Shown one piece after another: positions 1-6,111 of a DNA stretch of 11,395 nucleotides; positions within the stretch are counted from its first letter, which is position 1; every line of letters begins with the position of its first letter. Source of the DNA: CANHBY01 sp031374415 (GTDB taxonomy: Bacteria; Pseudomonadota; Gammaproteobacteria; Burkholderiales; Burkholderiaceae_C); NCBI GenBank assembly GCA_031374415.1, contig JANMGB010000382.1, forward strand, positions 1 through 11,395. Reading direction: 5' to 3'. Under the pieces are notes generated by a model, which had not been told where the DNA came from, ran no database searches, and saw only the letters and a list, made by a program, of their open reading frames with translations. A program made the position numbers and the translations under genes.

Positions 1-2
1 GA

Positions 3-134
3 GACATCGCAGCAGCACGAGTTGTGTTGCGATGGGCCTTGGAGGCTGAAGACACAGGCCGGGAACCGCGCCTATACGGGGCTGCTCACGCTCCCCGTGA
101 AACTCCATCCTTTGCGCAGCATAGGGTGGAGTAG
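3..134 (+). pseudogene. C-terminal end of a possible TnpB-type (IS200/IS605 OrfB) protein, cut by the window edge
   Basis: An open frame enters from the left edge (first full codon at 3) and stops with TAG at 132-134, giving 43 residues. It starts DIAAARVVLRWAL and continues with a charged, Pro/Arg-rich tail. The opening resembles the last RuvC block of TnpB proteins (D-x-N-A-A-x-N-x-L), where the Asp is catalytic and lies close to the C-terminus. The usual Asn residues are replaced here, and the upstream zinc ribbon is outside the window, so the match is suggestive only. If correct, this is the 3' end of an IS200/IS605-type transposon, and the sequence just downstream would be its right end. 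It could instead be the tail of an unrelated protein. Whether the full gene is intact cannot be judged. Confidence 0.35.
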
Positions 135-610
135 TTCATCACCTGTTCGCTTTTGGCGAAATCAACCTTTTAAATTCACTGCACTAGGGTTATCCCGTAT
201 TTTTACATCGGCATGATTGGGTGCCAAACGAGGCCATCCACTTTGCAAACGTGGCGTCAGCGCGATAGTTTGCACTCGCTAGCAGATGTTTGCCTGCTGC
301 GCCACCCGCAGCTCGGGGTTGAGTTGCCGAGGCCAATTCGGTAACATCGGCCCTTCAGCTTTTGACGACACTGCGGGAAATTCTCACGAAGTGAATCATT
401 GGGCCTCTGGAAATTGGCTAACACAAGCCAATTGCCGAGCCAAACCGGCTCAGTCAGCGTCACAAACTGGAAATGGGTAAACGCTGAGCGGAGGTGTGAT
501 GCAGGGGTCTATTTTCGAGTAGACGCTCCGTCCCAGCGTGGTTGTGGAATCTGAGAGTGAGTCCCAGTCGGCTGAGTATGCCCTGGCTCTTTGAAGTTTT
601 TTTGACAAAA
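135..610. other. Non-coding stretch with several small hairpins
   Basis: I find no convincing gene in this interval; open frames in it are short, lack ribosome sites and resemble no family I know. It does hold several inverted repeats. TTCGC/GCGAA lies at 146-150 and 156-160. A perfect 8-bp stem, AATTGGCT/AGCCAATT, lies at 412-419 and 426-433, followed directly by GAGCC/GGCTC at 437-441 and 447-451. The left part may be the right end of a TnpB-type transposon if the upstream frame is really TnpB. The right part must hold the promoter and leader of the barstar gene. A TTGACA at 602-607 is too close to the start codon to be a useful -35 box. I recognise no tRNA, and no attC site is convincing. 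Confidence 0.45.
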
Positions 611-624
611 GGAGGAACGCGATA

Positions 625-1020
625 ATGCTTTTGCAAACAATGCGTCCGAACATCGTTCAATCCATTCGCGCCCACCGGCCTGAAGACCTGATGGCGGCTG
701 CGCAAGCGGCGGGGCATCATTTTCTGTATGCGAATTTGAGCGACGCACAGACCAAGCAAGACATTCTGGAAGGAATCGCCGAGGCGTTTGAGTTCCCCGC
801 CCATGTAACCAAGAGCTTAGATTCCCTCAAAGAGGGCATGACGAACTTGGTGTTCAAAGCAGGAGCGCAGCCAGGTTTTGTGGTGGTACTGGAGCAGTTG
901 CCTGACAGCGCGCGTTTTGACCGAGAGGCGCGCGAGCAGTTGCTCGATGTCTTCCGAGAGATATCTGAATTTTGGGACGAGCGACGAACACCGTTCCGAT
1001 GTTTTTATTCTTTTCAGTAG
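625..1020 (+). CDS. Barstar-family (barnase inhibitor) protein
   Basis: This gene encodes 131 residues and starts at ATG 625, nine bases after a strong ribosome site (AAAAGGAGG ending at 615). The core aligns by eye with barstar, the cytoplasmic inhibitor of the secreted RNase barnase. LDSLKEGMTNL (about 65-75) matches barstar LDALWDCLTGW, and LLDVFREI matches VLQVFREA. The barstar residues that bind barnase, D35, D39 and E76, correspond to D66, E70 (a conservative change) and E112, so the toxin-binding face looks kept. The protein is longer than barstar (89 residues) because of an N-terminal extension. It has no signal peptide, as expected for a cytoplasmic inhibitor. No RNase gene is seen next to it, so it is either an orphan immunity gene or a housekeeping homologue. 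The stop codon sits inside a strong hairpin. An alternative start at 640 lacks a comparable ribosome site. Confidence 0.82.
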   Translation: MLLQTMRPNIVQSIRAHRPEDLMAAAQAAGHHFLYANLSDAQTKQDILEGIAEAFEFPAHVTKSLDSLKEGMTNLVFKAGAQPGFVVVLEQLPDSARFDREAREQLLDVFREISEFWDERRTPFRCFYSFQ

Positions 1021-1060
1021 CCCGCTCCCAAGAAACAGGGTCATGGGAGCGGGCTACTGA
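1014..1060. repeat. Perfect 17-bp inverted repeat overlapping the barstar stop codon
   Basis: The arms at 1014-1030 and 1044-1060 are exact reverse complements (core AGTAGCCCGCTCCCA), with a 13-base loop. The left arm includes the TAG stop codon of the barstar gene at 1018-1020. On neither strand is the stem followed by a U-tract, so it is not a standard intrinsic terminator, and a proper one lies downstream at 1202-1229. It may protect the 3' end of the mRNA, or be a REP/MITE-like repeat that supplied the end of the reading frame. Confidence 0.8.
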
Positions 1061-1201
1061 GATGGCCCCCGCGGACAAACCGAGCAAAGTGTCCAAAGCT
1101 GCTGCAAACTCAAATTTTGGCATGAACATGCCCATGATGAGCAGCGCATTCGATACCGCCATGTGGCTCAATGCAGCTTGATGCTGCGGTGGTGGTGTTG
1201 G

Positions 1202-1229
1202 AAAAAAGCGGCCTTTGGGCCGCTTTTTT
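1202..1229. terminator. Bidirectional intrinsic terminator between barstar and rsmA
   Basis: AAAAAAGCGGCC (1202-1213) pairs with GGCCGCTTTTTT (1218-1229) around a 4-base loop. A GC-rich stem is flanked by an A-run on one side and a T-run (to 1231) on the other, so it can stop transcription in both directions. It sits between the plus-strand barstar gene and the end of the convergent rsmA gene, where a shared terminator is expected. Confidence 0.9.
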
Positions 1230-1260
1230 TTCATCCGTGCGCTTGCCTGCGTCAATGAGT

Positions 1261-2046
1261 TCAACTGCCTTGCAGCCCGGCCGAGCTCGGGCTCAACGCC
1301 AGCGCCAGTGCCACGTACTCCGCCACAGGCACCTCTTCGGCGCGTCGTTGGATGTCAAACTGGCCAGTCAACCCGCGCTCATCGAGCCAATGGCCCAGTG
1401 TGTGACGCAGTAATTTGCGGCGTTGCGAGAATGCCACCCCCACCAACTCACTGAGCAAGGCAGCATGGCATGGCACAGGGTCGGGGCGTGGCACCATGCG
1501 CACCACGGCAGAGTCCACGCGTGGGGGCGGATCGAATGACTCTGGCGGCACATCCAGCACCGCATCCATCACGTAGCGCCACTGCAACATCACCGACAAG
1601 CGGCCATAGTCCTTGCTGCGCGGCGCCGCCACCATCCGATTGACGACTTCTTTTTGCAACATGAAGTGTTGGTCGATCACGTGAGCGGCGCAGGGCAGCA
1701 GGTGAAACAAAATGGGCGTAGAGATGTTGTACGGCAGGTTGCCCACAATCCGCAGGCGCTGTCCGCGGGCCTGCGCCAGCGCGGCGAAATCGACCTGCAA
1801 GACATCGGACTCGATCACCTCCAGGGCCGCTTGTTGGCGCAGTCGGGCTGCCAGATCGCGGTCAATCTCGATCACAGACAAGCGCTGACATTGGGCCAGC
1901 AGCGGCCGCGTTAAGGCACCCAGTCCGGGCCCGATCTCGATCAAGGCTTCGTCAGGCCGTGGCCGGATGGTGTGAACCAAGTCGTCGATGAGCAGGGTGT
2001 CGACCAAAAAATGCTGGCCGAAGCGTTTGCGAGGAATGTGGCGCAC
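1261..2046 (-). CDS. rsmA: 16S rRNA (adenine(1518)-N6/adenine(1519)-N6)-dimethyltransferase
   Basis: This 261-residue protein, also called KsgA, uses S-adenosylmethionine to dimethylate the two adjacent adenines in the 3' hairpin of 16S rRNA, a late step in small-subunit assembly. The N-terminus RHIPRKRFGQHFL is the family hallmark. The SAM-binding motif IEIGPGLGALT is at about 36-46, an acidic residue ending strand 2 is at E60, and the catalytic motif NLPYNIS is at 103-109. Length is normal for the family. The start is GTG at 2046; it is chosen because the conserved N-terminus begins there, although the ribosome site is weak. Only five bases separate it from the end of surA, so translation is probably coupled to surA. 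In many relatives pdxA lies between the two genes, but not here. It ends about 30 bases before the shared terminator. Confidence 0.97.
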   Translation of the reverse strand: MRHIPRKRFGQHFLVDTLLIDDLVHTIRPRPDEALIEIGPGLGALTRPLLAQCQRLSVIEIDRDLAARLRQQAALEVIESDVLQVDFAALAQARGQRLRIVGNLPYNISTPILFHLLPCAAHVIDQHFMLQKEVVNRMVAAPRSKDYGRLSVMLQWRYVMDAVLDVPPESFDPPPRVDSAVVRMVPRPDPVPCHAALLSELVGVAFSQRRKLLRHTLGHWLDERGLTGQFDIQRRAEEVPVAEYVALALALSPSSAGLQGS

Positions 2047-2051
2047 GGGGA

Positions 2052-3506
2052 TCAGGGCGAAGGGGCGTCGCGGAACTCGATGTAGGCTTGGGCACGCAAC
2101 TCACGCAGCCAGTCGGCGTAGGCTGATTCGAACCGTTGTTCGCGCAGCATGTTGCGCGCCATCTCCCGCAGTTGCTTCATTTCAACGGGAACCTGCCGGC
2201 GGTCGATCACTTGGATCAGGTGCACACCAAACCGTGACACCACGGGCTCGGACAATGTGCCCGCAGGCAAGTCGTTCATGGCACTTTCAAACTCCGGCAC
2301 GAAAGAGCCTTGCAGTGTCCAGCCAAGGTCACCTCCTTGCGCAGCGGTGCCGTCTTGAGAGTTGTCGCGCGCCAGTTGCTCAAACGTTTGTTTGCCCGAC
2401 TGGATTTGGCGCCTCAGGTCGCTCAAGCGGCGAACGGCCGCTTCGCGGCTGAGTTGGTTGGAGGGGCGTAGCAAAATGTGGCGGGCCCGGGTTTGGGTGA
2501 GGTTGACGCTGCTCGCACTGCGGCGCTCGATCAGTTGCAGGACGTGAAAACCTGCGCCTGTGCGCAAAATTCCGGGCGCCAATTCGCCCGCCTTGAGCTT
2601 GCTGATTTGCGCCAAAAAAACGTCCGGCAAGCGGCTTGCCGGACGCAGGCCGAGGGCGCCACCGTTGTCTTTGTTGTCGTCTTCGGACAGGGCCTTGGCC
2701 ACGCTGCGCATGGACTCACCACTTTGCAGGCGGGCGTAGGCCTGGTCGGCGCGCAAACGCTTCTCAGCGACCTCGGCCTCACTGGCATTCTCGGGTACCT
2801 TGATCAGAACCTGCGCCACGTTGTATTGAGACTCCGCGCCCGCCTCGCCCAATTTTTGCGCTAAGAAGCCTTCAATGTCGCTGTCAGATACCCGTATACG
2901 GTTTTGCATTTCGCGTTCACGCACGCGCTCGACGGTGAGCTGATCGCGCAGGTTGTTGCGAAAGGTGATGAAGTCAATGCCATCGGCGCGCAAACGTTCC
3001 TTGAACTGCGCCAGGGTGAGCTGATTTTGCTGGGCCTGGTTGAGCACCGCGCGGTCGAGCTCCGTGTCATCGATGCGTTGACCCATGTCGCGTGCGTAGG
3101 TGAGCAAGGCGCGCTCGTCGATCAGGGCATCCAGCACTTGCTTGCGCAGCTCAGGAGGGGCGGGCAGGCGGGCTGAGTTGAGCTGCGAGTTTTGCGTCAC
3201 GATGGCCACTCGACGCGCCACTTCGCCAGCGCTGATCAACTCTCGGTTCACGACCACCAAAATGTAGTCGCCATTGAGGCCTGGTGCGCTGGGGGTGGCC
3301 GTGGGGGCGGGCGTCTCGGTGCTCGGTGGTGCGGCCTTCACGGGCGCCTTGGCGGCAGCCTTGGCCTTGGGTGAGGGCTTGCTGGTGGGGGCGGGGACTG
3401 CCTGAGTTTGCGCTTGAGCCCCTGCGCTCAGCAGCAGCCCCGTCAGCAAGACAACACACAACGCCTTTGGATGGCGGGAGGAACGAGGTGAAGGGTGATC
3501 TGTCAT
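2052..3506 (-). CDS. surA: Periplasmic chaperone / peptidyl-prolyl isomerase SurA
   Basis: SurA (484 residues) escorts unfolded outer-membrane proteins through the periplasm to the BAM complex; LptD is one of its known clients. The sequence shows a signal peptide with a hydrophobic core at about 15-30 and likely cleavage after AGAQA. A Pro/Ala/Lys-rich linker runs to about 75, followed by the SurA N-domain from about 78. Two parvulin (PpiC-type) domains follow at about 225-330 and 338-437; the second carries the typical ARHIL, GGDLGW and FGVHLIQV motifs. A C-terminal helix ends the protein, and FESAYADWLRELR matches the end of SurA. The protein is longer than E. coli SurA (428 residues), mainly through the linker. 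It lies downstream of lptD and five bases upstream of rsmA. The ATG at 3506 has no obvious ribosome site, so the start is slightly uncertain. Confidence 0.96.
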   Translation of the reverse strand: MTDHPSPRSSRHPKALCVVLLTGLLLSAGAQAQTQAVPAPTSKPSPKAKAAAKAPVKAAPPSTETPAPTATPSAPGLNGDYILVVVNRELISAGEVARRVAIVTQNSQLNSARLPAPPELRKQVLDALIDERALLTYARDMGQRIDDTELDRAVLNQAQQNQLTLAQFKERLRADGIDFITFRNNLRDQLTVERVREREMQNRIRVSDSDIEGFLAQKLGEAGAESQYNVAQVLIKVPENASEAEVAEKRLRADQAYARLQSGESMRSVAKALSEDDNKDNGGALGLRPASRLPDVFLAQISKLKAGELAPGILRTGAGFHVLQLIERRSASSVNLTQTRARHILLRPSNQLSREAAVRRLSDLRRQIQSGKQTFEQLARDNSQDGTAAQGGDLGWTLQGSFVPEFESAMNDLPAGTLSEPVVSRFGVHLIQVIDRRQVPVEMKQLREMARNMLREQRFESAYADWLRELRAQAYIEFRDAPSP

Positions 3507-3540
3507 GGGGTGGGGCGGTGGTGCTCAGAATGGTCAGTAT

Positions 3541-3660
3541 CCAGCAAAAATTCGACCGACCTCAAGGTCGGTGGGTAAGCTGTTGGAAGGGGTTTGCATC
3601 CCCTCCCTTTGAGTCGCCCCTTCGGGGCTCTCCGGCCTGAAGGCCGGGGTTTCAAACCTA
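3541..3660. repeat. Hairpin-rich element between lptD and surA
   Basis: The gap between lptD and surA holds several strong inverted repeats: ACCGACC/GGTCGGT at 3555-3561 and 3566-3572, GGGG/CCCC at 3589-3592 and 3600-3603, GCCCC/GGGGC at 3616-3620 and 3624-3628, and CCGGCCT/AGGCCGG at 3632-3638 and 3641-3647. The last resembles hairpins seen near the ends of IS200/IS605-type elements. The stretch could be a palindromic mobile remnant, a processing or attenuation structure in an lptD-surA transcript, or the surA leader. No U-tract follows the stems in the direction of transcription, so a simple terminator is unlikely. Confidence 0.6.
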
Positions 3661-3712
3661 GTTCAGTTTTTTGATCAGGGTGTCTTTGCGGCTGAAAGCA
3701 CTCAAGCGCCGA

Positions 3713-6046
3713 TCAATTGCGCAGGGGCTGGTAGCCTCCCACGTTTTCTTTCAGGAGCTGCGTGGGATTGGCACCATAACCGAGACGAGACAAGCCCACC
3801 AATTCGAGCTGCAGGCCGATGCCGGTGACGTACTCGTTGATGCCCGTCGATTGCCGACGACCGACAATGCGGCCCACCCAGCAGCCGCCGTCGTATTCCA
3901 TGCCCAGGATCGAGTCGATGACTTTGTTGTCACGGGTGTTCATGCTGACACGTCCAACCGAGTACCAGGTTCCCAGACAGGGCTTGCCCCCGGCAGAGGA
4001 TGAGGCGGAGAACAGGGGGCGCTGAGTCGGTGACGCGGGGCCGTATACCGGCCATTGCCAGCCGAGCGTGACCTGCTCGGAGCGGCCTAAGCGGTCCGAG
4101 TTGTAGCCCAGGCTGAGGCCGCGCTGGGGCCCCGGTGAGTAGCTCGCGCCCACCACCGAACGCTGTACCCGCGCCTGTTCGGGGTTGTACTGCAAGGTGG
4201 CGTTCAGGCTCGTGTGGGGGATGACATTCGTTGAGCCGAGCAAGAACATGTCAGAGAAGCGCTGCTTGGAAAGATTGCCATCGGGAGTGATCCGTTGCTC
4301 AGTGAGCAAGTAGCGGTGCACCAGGCCCAGGCGCAGGGCCTCGGCACCCGTGGTGCTATCGATCAGGCGAGTGCTCAGGCCTGCGGTGATTTGGTTGGTG
4401 TCGGCCACCCGGTCGACCCCGCTGAAGGGGTTGTTGAAAAAGATGGAGTCAAAGGTGAAGTCAATGGGAGCGGCGTCGAAGGTGGGCAGCCCGGATTGAT
4501 CGCGGTAAGGTGTGTAGCTGTACACGATCCGCGGCTCCAGAGTTTGGCGCATCTCATTGCCGAACCACCGGCTGTTGCGCTCCAGCACCCAGCTGTTGTC
4601 GAGGCTGGCCGTGGGGATCACGCGGTTGGCATTTTTGCGTCCAGCGTCGGGGCCCGTGGTGAGGGCATCGTCCATGGCGTAGGAGGCGGCGTTGAATGAC
4701 AGTTTGGGCGTGAGGCTCCAGGCGGGCGTGATCCAGGGGCGGCTGAGGCTGCCCAACGAGTGCAGGCGCATGCCTGTGGGGTGCTGCGCGGCAGTGGTGC
4801 CCACCGGGTTGTTGAAGCGGTTGAACTCGCTTTCAAACTCGACCTTGAGTCCGTTGCCCAAAAATTGCTCGGTGCGCGCGCCGATTTGTGGGGTGCGCTG
4901 GTACGGTGCCTCAATCGCTTCCGCCAAATTGGTGGATTGCAGCACTTGCCAGCTCTGAATCCGTACGTAGGTGCTCCACTGCGCATCGGTGCGGGTGGCG
5001 TTCAGGTCTGACCCCAGCAAGCGCGGGGTGATGCTGCCCACGCCCCGGTGAAAGTCTTTCCAGTAGTTGTCGTCAGATACCCGCAACACACTCAGGTTGA
5101 GCTGGGTGGTGTCGGTGAGGCGGGCCCGGTTAGACAGGTTCAGTCCGTAACGGTTGCGCTCAGCCAACCGGTCATGGGGCACCCAATTGGTGTCGAAACT
5201 GCCTTCTGAGTCCCGGCCCAAGTAGCGGAATTGCGAATTCAGGCCCGCGCCGCGGCGTGTCAGCACCTGGGGCGCCAAGGTGGCGTCCATGTGGGGCGCA
5301 ATGTTCCAGTAGTAAGGCGCGCTAAACTGCGGGCCGCTGCGGCTATCGTGCTCGATGGTGGGTGGCAGCCAACCGGATTTGCGCTCCTTGCCCAGGGGAA
5401 AGCTGAGTGAGGGGGCCGCCAAAATGGGCACGTTCATGAAGCGCAGCACCGCACCCTCGGCGACACCTTCGTTTTTTTCAAAGTCGATGCGCAGGCGCTT
5501 GGCGCTGAGCTCCCAGTCTCGTCGACCACTGTCGTCGGGGGTGCAGGTGGAATAGGTGCCTTCGTGGCTGACCGAGCGTTTTTCATCAATGAAGTCGGTG
5601 CGCAGGGCTTGGCCACTGGCGCCGTTGCGGCCCAACACGTAGCGGGGCGTGAGGAAGAACCCTTGGTAGGTTTCAATCTGGAGCTGCAGCTCGGGGCCTC
5701 GAAACGTGTCACCGTTGTGCAGCACCACCACGTTGCCCTGAGCACGGGCCGTGGCGTCGCGCTGGTCATAGCTGAGTCGGTCGGCGCGGATCGTGATGCC
5801 GTCGTGCTGGAGCTCTGCATCGCCCTCAGCGATAGTTTGTCGGTCAGGGGTCCCGCGGATGGTTTGGGCTTGCAAAACCGTGTCAGTGGCTTTGTCGCTC
5901 ACTTTGACCGGGGCAGCAGGGCGTTGCTGCGCCAGGGCCGGTGTGCCGACCAGCACCCACCCGGCAAATGCCGCAGCCCGAAGGGAAAAACGAATCCAGG
6001 AACGCACGGGCGACCAATCGCGAAAGATGAAATCGATGACGGTCAA
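3713..6046 (-). CDS. lptD: LPS-assembly outer-membrane protein LptD
   Basis: LptD (777 residues as drawn) forms with the lipoprotein LptE the outer-membrane translocon that delivers lipopolysaccharide to the cell surface. A signal peptide ends near ALAQQ (about 40). An LptA/OstA-like periplasmic domain covers about 53-190 (AEGDAELQHDGITIRADRL, then QGNVVVLHNGDTF). The rest is a beta-barrel with alternating polar and aromatic residues, including APYYWNIAPHMDATLAPQ. I count three cysteines: C168, C690 and C722. E. coli has C31, C173 and the adjacent pair C724/C725, so the disulfide pattern must differ. The open frame begins at a TTG (6046); a GTG at 6007 would give a more ordinary signal peptide (764 residues), and neither has a strong ribosome site. 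The gene is divergent from the amgK-like gene and upstream of surA. Confidence 0.96.
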   Translation of the reverse strand: MTVIDFIFRDWSPVRSWIRFSLRAAAFAGWVLVGTPALAQQRPAAPVKVSDKATDTVLQAQTIRGTPDRQTIAEGDAELQHDGITIRADRLSYDQRDATARAQGNVVVLHNGDTFRGPELQLQIETYQGFFLTPRYVLGRNGASGQALRTDFIDEKRSVSHEGTYSTCTPDDSGRRDWELSAKRLRIDFEKNEGVAEGAVLRFMNVPILAAPSLSFPLGKERKSGWLPPTIEHDSRSGPQFSAPYYWNIAPHMDATLAPQVLTRRGAGLNSQFRYLGRDSEGSFDTNWVPHDRLAERNRYGLNLSNRARLTDTTQLNLSVLRVSDDNYWKDFHRGVGSITPRLLGSDLNATRTDAQWSTYVRIQSWQVLQSTNLAEAIEAPYQRTPQIGARTEQFLGNGLKVEFESEFNRFNNPVGTTAAQHPTGMRLHSLGSLSRPWITPAWSLTPKLSFNAASYAMDDALTTGPDAGRKNANRVIPTASLDNSWVLERNSRWFGNEMRQTLEPRIVYSYTPYRDQSGLPTFDAAPIDFTFDSIFFNNPFSGVDRVADTNQITAGLSTRLIDSTTGAEALRLGLVHRYLLTEQRITPDGNLSKQRFSDMFLLGSTNVIPHTSLNATLQYNPEQARVQRSVVGASYSPGPQRGLSLGYNSDRLGRSEQVTLGWQWPVYGPASPTQRPLFSASSSAGGKPCLGTWYSVGRVSMNTRDNKVIDSILGMEYDGGCWVGRIVGRRQSTGINEYVTGIGLQLELVGLSRLGYGANPTQLLKENVGGYQPLRN

Positions 6047-6111
6047 GGATGCCGCCGTTTGTAGAATCGATCAATTATTCCACGCGCCAACTGACACGGA
6101 GTTTCTGCCTC
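6047..6111. promoter_or_regulatory. Divergent promoter region between lptD and amgK
   Basis: This short gap lies between the divergent starts of lptD and the kinase gene and must carry both promoters, unless they extend into the coding ends. On the plus strand TAGAAT at 6062-6067, preceded by TTTG, could be a -10 box for the kinase gene. A good -35 match at the right distance is not visible. A GGAG at 6098-6101 serves the kinase start at 6112. For lptD I see no clear promoter boxes. Confidence 0.4.

Noticed and set aside
22..216. Plus-strand 64-residue open frame at the left edge
   Set aside because: The frame entering from the edge and ending at 134 looks more protein-like; this one has no ribosome site or family match.
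1014..1060. Reading the 17-bp inverted repeat as an intrinsic terminator
   Set aside because: No U-tract follows the stem on either strand, and a textbook terminator lies at 1202-1229.
1062..1181. Possible 39-residue plus-strand protein between the hairpin and the terminator
   Set aside because: It has an ATG but no ribosome site and no recognised family; the sequence is Met/Ala/Ser-rich and could be chance.
854..1264. Minus-strand open frame opposite the barstar gene
   Set aside because: It runs through the terminator and the hairpin and is antisense to a recognised family protein.
5564..6064. Plus-strand open frame opposite the lptD start
   Set aside because: It lies opposite the conserved LptA-like domain of LptD and shows no recognisable domain.
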